From: Acanthochromis polyacanthus
Lineage: Eukaryota > Chordata > Actinopteri > Pomacentridae
DNA length: 64,000 bases
Assembly (NCBI RefSeq): GCF_021347895.1
Contig: NC_067115.1
Location: forward strand, 14,641,876 to 14,705,875
Direction: 5' to 3'
The position numbers and the translations under genes are program-made. The notes under the pieces were generated by a model. It had not been told where the DNA came from. It did no database searches and worked only from the letters and a program-made list of their open reading frames with translations. Numbering within the stretch: position 1 is the stretch's first letter; the number at the start of each line of letters is the position of its first letter. Of this stretch, positions 1 through 11,458 are shown one piece after another.

Positions 1-734
1 CTTCGTTTTTAAGAGGGAACTTAAAAAGTAAAGCTAGGCACTTTGGATTTGGTCACATAGGAGAAGGACAGCTATAATTTGCAACAATAGAAACAGTTGT
101 AATAAATTTAGCGGAGCCAATTTAAATTGAAGTGATCTAGTTCACCGTTATGGCTTCTTTAGTAGAAAATTCTCTGTAGTGACGTATCAAAATGTGAAAG
201 GGATCTATATGAGGACCCTGAAACAGGCAAAAACTGTAATAATTATTACAGTCAATAATTACGCCTGTGCTTTCACCATGTAGATATGCAGAATGTCTGC
301 TGTGAAGTAGATTGAGTAATTTTTTAATTTATTGTGGATTTCAGCGTTAAACCTCTGCTCTCTAGGCTGACCTCGATCACTGAATAATCCTTCATGTTTA
401 TGTGCCTACCATCAAGAACAGACTCTCCAGCTGTATTAGCACACATTTAGCCCTCGTTAGTGTGACATTAACAGTATTTTGTCTTTGCACTTTCCCAAAT
501 GTTAATGTCCAGCTCCAGATCTTTGTGTCGAGACAAATACTTGAACATTGTGATACTCCTTAGTGTTGCCTTAAATATTTGTACTGTAGCAGGATTATAT
601 ATCAGCCAAAACACGTTTAAACCTTTGCTTTTAAAACTTTTTTATTGTTCGGTATTTTGTATGTTATTTATTTGCATTTGGTTGGTAATAAATGTTTCTT
701 AAGGCTAAATTGTTGCTGGGTAGTTTGTAAACGC
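1..734. other. AT-rich sequence upstream of sirt7, no gene recognised
   Basis: No convincing exon on either strand. By remembered synteny the neighbour here could be mafg, so part of this may be its 3' UTR, but nothing in the sequence proves that. A perfect AT-rich palindrome lies at 233-252 (core CTGTAATAATTATTACAG). Confidence 0.4.
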
Positions 735-877
735 TGCTGCACCGGCGGCCTCCCGGCAGCAGGGGGCGCTGCTCACCGCCTCCTCTCTTTACACGGACAG
801 CCTCCGGCCCGGCTGGTTGCTGGTGCTGTGAGCTTTGTTTTGAATAGAAAACTGCTTCTCAGCTGATTTTCGACGGG
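735..877 (+). promoter_or_regulatory. sirt7: GC-rich sirt7 promoter / 5' UTR region
   Basis: A sharp rise in GC and CpG content directly precedes the sirt7 start codon at 878, in contrast to the AT-rich sequence upstream. No TATA box is evident, which fits a CpG-type housekeeping promoter. It contains the CTCF-like site at 756-769. The transcription start cannot be placed from sequence alone. Confidence 0.5.
756..769 (+). promoter_or_regulatory. CTCF-like motif in the sirt7 promoter
   Basis: GCAGCAGGGGGCGC matches the CTCF consensus CCASYAGRKGGCRS at 13 of 14 positions, forward orientation, about 110 bp upstream of the sirt7 ATG. A motif match alone does not show binding. Confidence 0.5.
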
Positions 878-3800
878 ATGGCGGAGGAGCCAGACACTCC
901 GGTTTCCTCACGGACGGAGAGGAAAGCTTTGGAAAAGGCCAAAATACTGCAACGGGAGAGCGAGAGGAAGATATTCAGACTGGTGAGATGAGAAAATGCG
1001 CATTTAGAGAAGCTAGTGACAAGCTAGCAGGCTAACATAGTAGTTCATAATGGCAGCGTTGGTTCGGAGCAGCTGAGCCTGACCCGGTTCTCCTCTTCTC
1101 TGTTCCCTTAGGTTGGACGGGTCCTGAAGAAACCGGAGGCCGAGCGGTCGGAGGAGGAGGCGGGTGTGCTGCTACTGCACAGAGACACCGTGGAGGAGCT
1201 CAACAAGAGACAAGTCCGCCGGAATGTGCTGAAGAGGAAGCAGGAGGAGGTGAGAGTCAGGAGGAAGCTAGCCGGTTGTTGTGGCAAAAATCATCTGCTG
1301 TATGTCCAGCTACAGCTGCTTTTATCTGGACCAAACAGTCATGACGTGCAGTTACACAGCACTTAATGTCTGTGGTGATATAAAAAGTGTGCCCTCGAGA
1401 AATCTTATTGTTTCTTATAACATAAGAAATATTTATGTCTTGCAGTGTAATCAAGCATGACATTTATGATTATAGGTAGTACTGTACTATTTCTAATGTT
1501 TAAGCTGTTTGTTTAGAGATACTAGACTGTACCATGATTTACAGATATAAAGTCAAGCAGTGTTCTCTCAATAGTTATTCTGTACGCTATAATCTTTGAA
1601 ATATAACTCCCACAAATTAAATCAAGTCGGTTTGATGCATTAATAACTACACTTTAGTCACAATGTAGAGGGAACCATTCTTTGCTTGATGGGAAATTGC
1701 ATTATATGAGTGCCTATAATGTAGGACACAGAGCAGATAAAATAATGCAGATGCTTCCACAGAAGACAGTCAGTTTTTTTTACACACCACCTGCTCAGTG
1801 CTGGGATTTGACCTGCAACCAGATCAGAGATAAAAACACGACTATTTTAAGCTGAATGATCACGCCAAACTGGTTATGTCAGTGATTTCTTTGTGATTAG
1901 CATAGAGAGGATTTTTGTAGGGTGTTTGAACAGGTACTTGAATACAAAGAAAACAGTAAATTGTACTTTACAGTATGTAAAAAGTCATGTATTCCACATA
2001 AATAAAATAGCATGACCTTCTTCTGCTTTTCTTTTCGGCTTTTCCCTTCAGGGGTCACCACAGCGAATCAATTGCCTCCATCTAACCCTGTCTTCTGCAT
2101 CCTCTTCTTTCACACCACCTACCTTCATGTCCTCTTTAACCACATCCATAAACCTCCTCTTTGGTCTTCCTCTAGGCTGCCTGCCTGGCAGTGGGAAACT
2201 CGGCATCCTTTTACCAATATATTCACTCTCTGTCCTCTGGACATGCCCAAACCATCTCAGTCTGGCCTCTCTGACTTTATCTCCAAAGCCCCTAACATGT
2301 GCTGTCCCTCTGATGTACTCAAGTAAAATAACATGACCAAAAGGTTTTAATCAGCCCTATTTAGTCTTTCATCATTTTAATGAAATAAAATTTGATTTTA
2401 TGTTTTCCTCACTTAGGATGAGCTTTTGTGGCTATGCGCAGCAGTAAGCGTGATTAAGATGTGCTGAGTAAAGAATCTGTTACCATATTTGACAGAAATC
2501 TATTTTTTTTCTCAGTTGAAATATATTAAACTATATATAGCTGTAGTATTTTGGCCTTTTCCAAAGCTTTCCTCTCTGTCTGTGAGGAAACCGGGGTGTC
2601 TGGCTCCTCCGCCATAACTATTTTTTACATTGCAAAATTCCTCTTTGCAAGAAACACCTTGAGATCAGTTACATGTGAAGTTTACCCCCACATTTGTCAC
2701 ACTTTCGAGTCCATAAAATTAGCATCAGGAGGTCCAGATTAGATGCCAATGATTAGATTCTCATTATAAACCTTCCTCATTTAAATCTCTGACTGCTGTT
2801 TCTGTTGCTCCTGAAATCAGTGTTGTCATCATGCCAATATCTACAGAGCTCTCTAAGACCTTCAGAAAAAAATATGGGGGGTACCTATGAGTCTGGCAAT
2901 GGATTTAAAATGATCTCCATTCCACTAAATGAATAAACTATAAATCATGGGTAAGAGACTGAGATTATCATACCTGTCCATTTGTAAAGGACACTCAGCA
3001 AATTCAGCCCAAGAGCTGATTGTTTGATGCTTAAAAAAGTTTCAAAGAACTCCAAAATTCGGGGCTTGAAGTTGCTTCACTGGGAGTTCTGTATTAATTG
3101 ATTCTCATAGTGATCAATTCATGTCTTATTAGCTTCTGTTTACAGTAGCACAGAAATTTAATCTGAGAACAGCACAAAGTTGTGGTGATTAAAACCTGCT
3201 CTGGGTTTTACTTGGTGGTACAGGAGATGTTTATGCTCATAAACCTAGAACACCTTTGTTTTCTTGTGCTGTTTGCAGGTGTTTGACGATGCTGAAGAAC
3301 TGAAAAGTAAAGTCAGGCAGCTCGCTGTTGCAGTCAAGCAAGCAAATCACCTGGTGATTTACACTGGAGCTGGTATCAGCACGGTATGCCAAACTCTACC
3401 TCTTCATTGTCCGTTAACTTTTTTAACTTTCACATGACTGATGATGTCTTTTATGTTTATTTTTAGGCAGCTTCTATCCCAGACTACAGAGGTCCTAACG
3501 GGGTGTGGACGCAGCTGCAGAAGGGACGGAGTGTTAGGTGAGTCTTTACCGTGATGCAAAATGAACTGAGCAATTTTTTTGAGGACAATTAAATTCCCCT
3601 CTGTGTTTTCTTTTACTAACAGTTCATCAGACCTGAGCAAAGCAGTGCCAACCTTCACACACATGTGCATTAGGACGCTTCATAAAGAAAAGCTGGTATG
3701 TGACACCGTGATAGTTCAGGTATAGTTGTAGTGCACAATGTTCTGTCAAGGGTCACATGTACTCTGTGTGTTTTTTGATAAAGGTGAAGCATGTCGTGTC

Positions 3801-6800
3801 TCAAAACTGTGATGGACTTCACCTGCGTAGCGGCCTACCCAGACACGCTCTGTCTGAGCTGCATGGAAACATGTTTATCGAGGTGAATCACATGCATCCT
3901 TCGTCTTTTTTATGTTTTCTGTGACTGACTTGCACACAGTTTCTAGCGACATTGAATCTGAATGATTCCAACGTCCTGGAAAGTCAGGATATTTGAGAAT
4001 TTACAGTGCAGTTCCCAGAAGCAGCATCTCAATAAACCAATCAATCAAACCTTTTCTTACATTTGAAAAAAGCCAGATAAAATAGATGATAAGAAACATA
4101 ACATGAAAATTAACAAATAAAAATGTCATTTTTCAAAAGCAAGAAAAAACATTTTTTTTAATATGAGAAAACATAAAGAAAATAAAATTCACTAATAAAA
4201 ACTAGACCTAAGAAACAATGGATAAAGTAGAGGATCCTCACAAGGATTTAGAACTCTTCCTTTCAGACTCAGGCATGTTTGTGTTTATTTCATCTCTCAG
4301 GTGTCTCACATCTTTGAAATGCTGCTGGTTGAACTCCAGGTCTTATGACTTCATCACTTGTTTGTGGAGAAGAGCCAAGTTTCAGTGCAATTTACTCTCC
4401 AATTGTTTTTTATTTTTAACTTTTCATCGCTTCATTCCACCCTCTGGGTTTGTGCAGTGTCTGCTCTGTTGCCTATACTTTTAAATTGCCCCACTGGGGG
4501 TGAATAGAGCTCTTTGACATGAATAATTTAATAAACAAATGAGGTTTGTGGGGGTGAGTTGCATCAGCAGTGTAAGATGTGTATGGATGAGTGAGCAATG
4601 TGGGGGTGAGAGGGTTGAAAGTAGCTCAAATGTCAAACAATCCAAAGCTTGGGGATGTGATGTGTTGGGGAGACAGATAGTGAGACTGACAGCAGGGCTG
4701 ACTTGAATGCACTGAAGACGTACTATGACGATACAACCTGCAGTCCTGACTGCAGATGTTACTCTGTGCACTTAGATTATCATTAAAAAAATAATTATTG
4801 TTGAGACTCTACATGTTTGACATTGTTTATTGTTCTTTTTAGATTTTAAACTCTTCCGGGAAACACTTTTCTAAAGAATACAAGTTGTTCTGACCTGCTG
4901 CTTTTGCATTCTGTCCTCAGGTGTGTACGTCTTGTTCACCTGTCAGGGAGTACGTGCGCTTATTTGACGTGACGGAGCGGACGTCGCTGCACCGCCACAC
5001 GACAGGACGCAGGTGCAGCCATTGTGGCGGCGAACTGAGAGACACCATAGTGCACTTCGGGGAACGTGGGACTCTGGAACAACCTCTCAACTGGAAAGGA
5101 GCTGCAGAGGCTGCTAAGATGGCAGATGTTATCGTCTGCTTAGGCTCCAGTCTGAAGGCAGGTTTGATGAAGCACAGTGAGTCTGTAGCATGGTTTAGAA
5201 AGTGTTCCATAGTTTGAACATCAGTTTGTGCTGGACAGAGGAGCATTATGTTTATAGTTATGATTACTAATTATATTAATGACAAGAATAGCTTTAACCC
5301 TTAGATACACTCTTCCATAAGTGGGTCAGTAATGGCACGTATAAGAATCAGTGTTTTTACGCCACTTTTATCATTTTGGTTAAGAAAAATAATTAGTCAT
5401 ATTCGTTCATTATATATTTTTGTCCACACAAGAATTACTTCATGTTTTGATTTTACACTTTATAGCATATTTTGAACATTTGATAATTGAAAAAGAAGAA
5501 TATTACACAGAACAGCAATAAAAGAATGTCAACCTCCATTTTGTTGACATTTTTCCACCATTTTCCTCTCACTTTTGCTGCTGTCCGTCCCTCCAAGTTT
5601 GTTGCGCTGCATCACCTCATGTATGATATTATCAGTGATAAAGAGCTTGGGGTAGTAATACAAATATTGCAATTTCTTTAAAAGTATGAAAGGTAACTTA
5701 AAAACAATACATTGAAATGACATTAAAAACATGTTTTTGAGGAAAAACTTGAAAATGAAGTGATAGAATTTTTTTATTAAAAAGATATTGCAAGAAATCA
5801 ACTTCACTGGGTCAGTTTTGACTCAGTTATGCATCTAAGGGTTAAATAAGACAATCCCTTAATTGAGCTGTTTACTTGGACCGCTAACAGAAATGATCCA
5901 GTCATATTATTTTTATGCTATTGACAAAGCCCAGTGAATATGTTAAAATGCACCTTTCCAGATTGTAGTACTGTACAGTCTAAACACTGTTAATAATATA
6001 AGGCAGTCAAACCAATAATGTGTGACGTATGATTTGCATTTGAGGGCTTATTTTCATGCTGCTTTCTTTGTTGCTTTTCTAGGTGCTGAAGAAATATGCT
6101 TGTCTGTGGTGCATGAACAGACCAGCCAGCAAAAGGCCCAAACTCTATATTGTCAACCTCCAGGTAATTTTTGGGGAAAATCTTAAAAGATGACATTTAG
6201 GGGGCAACTCAGAGTAAATTGGACCAAAAACCATTTGTTTCCAGGTCAGACAGACATGGTCCTGGGACGTCTGGAAAGAGTACAGAATTATGTCCAGCCT
6301 CACACTTTCGCCGATCTTTTTGCCAGCTTTTTCAACATTAAAAACACAGCTGGCTGACTTTTTAACTGACAGATCTTAGGAAATGAAAGTGAATGACATT
6401 TTATCTGATGAGCTCCCCCTGGCTCCTCCCAAGGGTGTGCAATCTCACCTCTTTTATTCATTTTATATACAAATGGAAATCATTATGAAGACATGCTGTG
6501 TTCCTGTGCGTTATTGTGTACAAAGCAAAAGGAATGATTACTGATTTTTGAATGAATCCTCTACTTGTTTCTCTTGTTTTCAGTGACCAGGCTGTTTGAG
6601 ATTCTGGGCACAATAACCAACAACAAGCTAACCTTTGACTCAAACACTGATGTTTTTTGTTGAAGTTGATCACCGGCACATATACTTTAAGCTTTATCTT
6701 AGAAAGTTCACCTCACTTGAATCTGTTTAAATTCTTCCTTTATTCTGCTACTATACAGACAGAGCCATTACAAAGGCCCAGTCAGTCCTGCCTAAACACA

Positions 6801-8261
6801 ATCTTCCTCCGTTCAATGAATACTAGCTGCTGCCATCAACTCACAGATTCAGTCTGTTTAAATGCCGGACCAGCAGATGGAAAAGCTTACTTGTTTTTGC
6901 TGTTGTGTTCCATTTGAACAGTACAGTGTGAATTTCTGTCTGTGTCGCTTGAAGTGTGTGTCTGGTGACTATGTACTACTGTGAAATTTTTGTTTGTGTG
7001 TTCACTACTGACTGCAGGACAGATTAACTCTGAGGATAATAAAGATTGTCATACCTTACCTTACTTTACCTTAGCTTAACTTAGCTCACCTTACCTGAAC
7101 TCACCTTACCTTAGCTCATCTTAGCTTAGCCTACATTAGCTCACCTTACCTTAGCTCATCTTAGCTTAGCCTATATTAGCTCACCTTACCTTAGCTCACC
7201 TTAGCTTAGCCTACATTAGCTCACCTTACCTTAGCTTAGCCTACATTAGCTCACCTTACCTTAGCTCACCTTAGCTTAGCCTACATTAGCTCACCTTACC
7301 TTAGCTCACCGTACCTTATCCTACCTTAGTGTACAATACCAAATGAGATGCAAATAAATTTCTGGGTGCCTCGATGACTGATTATGTGGATGTGTTTTTG
7401 TTTTAGTGGACACCAAAAGATGATCTGGCTCTGCTAAAGATTAATGGCAAATGTGACGATGTCATGAGCCTCCTCATGCAGGAGCTGAACATTCAGATTC
7501 CTGCGTACAACAGGTAAGGGTTATAGGAAGCAATTTTACTTATTATATACAGGTAATGTGAAATATGTTGGTCCTATTATTGTAACATCTGTACTTCAGT
7601 TAGACAGTTCCTTTAATGGTGGGTATAAATATTCTTGTCTCCTGTTTCGAGCACAGATACCAGTATATTATTAAGAACATTCAAATAGAAATATCGGCTT
7701 AGATATGGGCACATATAAAGGCTTAAGACTAAATATTGGCATGTAGATATGATGGAAAAGTTACATGAAAGCAAATATGGCAGGTTTTACGTGTAAATTT
7801 ATGTAGTTTTCCCTATTTTGCCTGGTTAATGTGTACATTTAAAAAACACTGTATATTCTATTAGCAATTTGCCAAATGTCAGATATCAGCAAAAAAAGTT
7901 GATATCATATGTCCCTAAATTATTTGAACCTTGTCAAACCAGTACTTGGATTTCTCTTTAATAGACATATCGACATACAGAAGAAGTAAAAGATTACCCT
8001 GAACTTTTTAGATCTGTTGACCTTTCAGCTGAGTTTTTTTCTTTCTGTCTCATCAGGGCCGACGACCCCATCTTCTGTCTGGCTTCACCTCTTGGACCTG
8101 AGGAGGTGAAAAGTCACACTCGTGAGGTCTTAGCGCCCCCTACAGGTCAAGAGGACGGTTCCGCTGAGCCCGAGAAGCAGACAGAAGTCACATCAGTGCA
8201 GGGTGGCTGGTTCGGACGAGGCTATGGCAAAGGAATGAAGAAGAAGAAAAAAGCTGCATAG
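878..8261 (+). CDS. sirt7: NAD-dependent protein deacylase sirtuin-7
   Basis: Exons: 878-982, 1112-1249, 3279-3383, 3467-3537, 3623-3695, 3784-3882, 4921-5157, 6083-6163, 7407-7513, 8057-8261; 406 aa (human about 400). Class IV sirtuin that removes acyl groups from lysines, including histone H3K18ac, in nucleus and nucleolus, using NAD. Visible features: basic coiled N-terminus (about 1-80), Rossmann NAD motif GAGIST (111-116), QNCDG (171-175), catalytic His191 in ELHGN, zinc cysteines 199, 202, 229 and 232, FGERGTL, LGSSLK, and a GGWFGRG plus poly-lysine tail resembling the nucleolar-targeting C-terminus. The start is the first ATG of an exon matching the family N-terminus. All introns are GT-AG except intron 7 (5158-6082), which begins GCAGGT; the only GT nearby (5162) would shift the frame. 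An inverted copy of exon 1 lies in intron 2. Residues 140-155 of the tail region (LAPPTGQED segment of exon 10) look lineage-specific. Confidence 0.97.
2012..2330 (-). mobile_element. Non-LTR retrotransposon 3' fragment (reverse transcriptase C-terminus)
   Basis: Read on the minus strand it encodes a degraded tail of the form RWFGHVQR...[12 protein letters not shown]...[11 protein letters not shown], typical of the extreme C-terminus of many fish non-LTR retrotransposon polymerases. It is 5'-truncated and lies in sirt7 intron 2. I cannot name the clade with confidence. Confidence 0.65.
2540..2615 (-). repeat. Inverted copy of sirt7 exon 1 inside intron 2
   Basis: Minus-strand sequence matches sirt7 exon 1 positions 878-953 without gaps, with 5 mismatches in 76 bp by eye (about 93% identity). 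Two mismatches turn CpG into TpG in the copy. One edge falls exactly at the ATG. The 6-mer AACTAT flanks the copy at 2529-2534 and 2616-2621. The 5' UTR and exon 1 splice donor are not included. Confidence 0.93.
5294..5845. mobile_element. TTAA-flanked MITE (piggyBac-like) in sirt7 intron 7
   Basis: TTAA duplications at 5294-5297 and 5842-5845 bracket about 544 bp with terminal inverted repeats CCCTTAGATACA and TGCATCTAAGGG (one mismatch). Just inside the ends lie GGGTCA-type motifs. No transposase is encoded, so it would be non-autonomous. TTAA target choice is characteristic of piggyBac transposases. Confidence 0.75.
6930..7050 (+). mobile_element. Probable non-LTR retroelement 3' tail
   Basis: Ends in GAGGATAATAAAGATTGTC followed directly by a CTTAC-type simple repeat, the arrangement seen at 3' ends of several fish LINEs. 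The body upstream (to about 6740) is too degraded to classify. It lies in sirt7 intron 8. Confidence 0.35.
7051..7325. repeat. 40-bp minisatellite
   Basis: About seven tandem units of roughly 40 bp built from TTAGCTCACC, TTACCTTAGC, TCACCTTAGC and TTAGCCTACA. One unit lacks 10 bp. Units differ only by occasional C/T changes, so the array expanded recently or is homogenised. It lies in sirt7 intron 8, about 80 bp before exon 9. Confidence 0.85.
8133..8146 (-). promoter_or_regulatory. CTCF-like motif within sirt7 exon 10
   Basis: The minus strand reads CCTGTAGGGGGCGC, 13 of 14 matches to the CTCF consensus. It lies in coding sequence for a poorly conserved part of the protein and points towards the site at 756-769. 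Confidence 0.4.
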
Positions 8262-9770
8262 TTGTGGAAACTTCATGGATTCTGTACATTCTGGCCAGTT
8301 ACTACCCATGAGGTATTCGAACATCAATCTCATGACGAGAACACATTTGACTGTCAGCTTTAAGGTGCTGTTGATCAATATGTTGGTATGTCTGTCTGAA
8401 TGCAGTGTGTGTGGAGGAAAAACTACGACTGGGTATTTGCTATTTGAAGATGGCACTTTGCATCATGAATTTCTTATTCTGTACAAAATCAAGTAACAGC
8501 AGGGTTTAAATGTGGCTTTCGTTATCCAACTCCTGTTCTGAGCTAGCTGGGTTAGTCAGAGTCCCATTTTATTCTAGTGCAGCTAGCGTAGCATTATGAA
8601 ACCATTGAATTCCAATACTGAAAGTCTTAAAGAGTGGCAGAAAGTACATTTCCGTGTCAGAAGCACAACTCTTATAAGCTTTAATCACGTAAGAATAGAC
8701 AGTTAAAGTGACACACTTTGGAAACACTCCTGCATCATGAGTTTTGCTGCTGTCCCTTTCTATATGTGGTGTAACTCGACACAGAATCATGTTTTTGTAG
8801 CCATAGTTTACTGGTGGCAACTCTTCCTCATAAGGTCAGATCTTTTGTGGAATACCACTTTAAACACAGTTTCATGGATTTTTGCCGAGCTGGTAATGGG
8901 TGCATTTCAGTAACTAAATTAATGTACAACATTCTGCTGGTTTGAGCATCAGCTAGATGGAAAATATTCAACATAATATTATTATATGCTGGTGTCTAAA
9001 GGGTAAATTGATATATTTATATTCATGGTAAATGGTATCATTCATTGGAATGAGTAGTAAATGCTGGCACAAACACGGCAGCATACCAATAGCCATTTTT
9101 TTTGTATTTTGTGCTTCGAGTCTTTGAACATTTTCTATGTGTATGGCTGAGAGGAAAATATATTTTTGTAGTGCTTTTTTCACATGTTCAGAACTTGTGT
9201 TTTTGAATGTACCTTTTTGAAACAAGGCTTATTGGTTTTGTTCATTTTGAGGTATTTTGGTAAATTATTTCCTGAACTCACATTTGTCCTTCGCTCTGCT
9301 GTAACCCATCCTCAGGTCTGCAGGCTCTGTAGTACAGCCGCTACTGTATCTTGGTTTACTGAAGTTGTTGGATTTCTTTCATGTTTACATTTCTGTCTCA
9401 TTTTGTTTACAGCAGTGTAGGAAGGAAAGCTTGAGTTTTGATTAATGACTCAATCTTTGGAAGATTGAAAGTATTTGAAAGATTATATCATCTTAAGTTA
9501 CTGTTTACTGAAGTGATTGGAAACAACCGGATTAGTTGTTTATTAATTTGTCTCAGGTATTGTCTCGTAGTATTAATAATCACTTCATGTACCATAAAGT
9601 GTCAGGAGTTTTAAAGTGACAGACTAGTCATGATAAGCTAGTGCTCAGCATTCCTACAACTCAAACCAGTGCTAAAACAGAATGTGAAAACGTCTTTGTT
9701 TTTGATGTATTTTGCAAAAGAACTGATATATTTGTGACACAATAAATGATCATACTATTCATTTTTATTG
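8262..9770 (+). other. sirt7: sirt7 3' UTR
   Basis: AT-rich sequence without repeats that I recognise follows the stop codon (8259-8261). The best polyadenylation signal is AATAAA at 9741-9746 with a T/G-rich stretch just downstream, giving a 3' UTR of about 1.5 kb. Earlier cleavage cannot be excluded. Confidence 0.6.
9741..9746 (+). promoter_or_regulatory. sirt7: Polyadenylation signal, sirt7
   Basis: Canonical AATAAA followed within 30 bp by TTTTTATTGTG, a plausible downstream element. Confidence 0.55.
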
Positions 9771-9971
9771 TGCTGACTCTTGCTTTGACTGGTTGAGTCA
9801 TCTTAGTACTGTTGTTTTATTGTGTAATTAAACTGCTTTTTCATTGGCGAAAGTGAGACACCAAACTTACCAAAGTATTTATGACACAGTTTACTTACCG
9901 GTAAATATTGTGCCTATGTGGAATTAAGTGAAGCCATTTGACTTGTTTTGCTGTTTCATATTTCTCAAAGC

Positions 9972-10340
9972 GGGGCTGCACAGCGGCGTAGTGGTTAGCA
10001 CTTTCGCCTTGCAGCAAGAAGATCCCGGTTCGAATCCCGGGTTGGGCCTGGGATCTTTCTGCATGGAGTTTGCATGTTCTCCCTGTGCATGCGTGGGTTT
10101 TCTCCGGGTACTCCGGCTTCCTCCCACAGTCCAAAAATATGCTGAGGTTAATTGATGACTCTAAATTGCCCGTACGTGTGTATGTGAGTGTGCTTGTCTG
10201 TCTGTATATGTAGCCCTGTGACAGACCGGCGACCTGTCCAGGGTGTCCCCTGCCTTCGCTCAAGTCAGCTGGGATAGGCTCCAGCACCCCCCGCGACCCT
10301 AATGAGGATAAAGCGGTGTATAGAGGATGGATGGATGGAT
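9972..10340 (+). mobile_element. tRNA-derived SINE, full length (copy A)
   Basis: The 5' head resembles a tRNA gene: an A-box-like GTAGTGGTTAGCAC and a perfect B box GGTTCGAATCC. A conserved body (GGAGTTTGCATGTTCTCCC, CTCCGGCTTCCTCCCACAG, CAGCTGGGATAGGCTCCAG) follows, ending in a GGAT repeat tail. It is flanked by the 12-bp duplication ATTTCTCAAAGC at 9960-9971 and 10341-10352. The family is very abundant in teleosts; I do not assign a formal name. Confidence 0.9.
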
Positions 10341-10352
10341 ATTTCTCAAAGC

Positions 10353-10473
10353 AGCCCTGCGACAGACTGGTGACCTGTCCAGGGTGTCCCCTGCCTTCGC
10401 ACGAGTCAGCTGGGATAGGCTCCAGCACCCCCCACGACCCTAGTGAGGATAAAGCGGTGTATAGAGGATGGAT
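10353..10473 (+). mobile_element. 5'-truncated SINE, tandem with copy A
   Basis: Carries only the last ~120 bp of the SINE, from AGCCCTG to GGAT. It begins right after the second ATTTCTCAAAGC and is followed by a third copy of that 12-mer at 10474-10485. It differs from copy A at about seven positions. Confidence 0.88.
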
Positions 10474-10485
10474 ATTTCTCAAAGC

Positions 10486-11458
10486 ATGCTGGTATAACTG
10501 AAATAATATTCTAGTTGTCTTTATCAATGGTAGAAGAAATTTTCAAATGCTAAGTGAATCTCAAATTTTAAAAACACCATTGTAGAAATGACCAAAAAAA
10601 AAATGAATTCACAAAGAGCAAATGTCCATCCGAGGTGTTTACAAATCAACTTATGTATGCGTCTCAAGCCTTTCTGAGATGAGAGCAAACAGTTTAGGGT
10701 CAAAATCCATCTTCTAGACAAGTTTGTCTGAAAAATCATCAGCCTCTCAGGGTTCTGCCCAACCATTTTGATAGAATTTTGTTCACTAAGATGATAACTG
10801 GCTTCATGGAATTATTTGTTCGAGCATATCTTACTTCTTCCCTTAAACTGGGCAAATAATGGGCAGATGGAGAGTGGAATTATAGACCAAAAATGACACC
10901 TTAGTAAGAATTCATACATCAGTATTGCATAGAATCCACAAGGTATTCAGTGCTGGTTTGTGTGCTGTTGTTCCACTCTTCCTGAAGGACTTGACATGTT
11001 GGATGACAGGGTCACGTTGTCAGACATTTAGAGCATCATGTGGCATCCTAACCTACTGTCTGAAAAAATTACTTAGCCTGCAAATGGCGGGTTCATGGAT
11101 ATTCAAGTGCCTGGCTACTACCTTTACCGATATACCAGCATCCATTTGAATTAAACTTCATTTTAAGGTGGACTTTTATTGTCACTTTGCAAAGGAGAGT
11201 CTGTGGGCTGGTCATGCTTTCTGAAGATCTAGAAGTTATCACTGGTTGAAGAGCTCAAAAACATTTTGTGCACAACTGGCTTTTCTGACAATAACAACAG
11301 AAATGAGATTTTTAAAAGTCAGAAAACCAGATTATTTGCATGTTGCGTTTGTGTTTTTGTTCAGTGTAACTACAGTGTAACGAAGATAAGTAAAAGTACA
11401 TAGGAAAAATACTGGTAAGTACTTAGAAAAAGTATTTTAGTAAACGTTTCTTTATTGG
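10486..11458. other. Intergenic sequence between sirt7 and pcyt2
   Basis: No exon is recognised. The open frame at 10925-11149 has no family resemblance and ordinary AT-rich composition. Part of 10800-11330 may be a decayed transposon, but I cannot identify it. Confidence 0.35.

Noticed and set aside
2551..2742. 63-codon open frame in sirt7 intron 2
   Set aside because: Its beginning is merely the antisense translation of the inverted exon 1 copy.
5158..5217. sirt7 ending by read-through of exon 7
   Set aside because: The frame stays open to a stop at 5215-5217 but this would drop the conserved C-terminal third, which is present in order downstream.
7051..7325. CRISPR array
   Set aside because: Repeats are head-to-tail without unique spacers, in a vertebrate intron; it is a minisatellite.
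9990..10050. A tRNA gene
   Set aside because: A and B boxes are present but it is the head of a dispersed SINE with a target-site duplication, and no complete cloverleaf with acceptor stem is visible.
9895..10527. 210-codon minus-strand open frame
   Set aside because: It is the antisense of SINE copy A and its truncated partner; repeated [18 protein letters not shown] peptides come from the SINE body.
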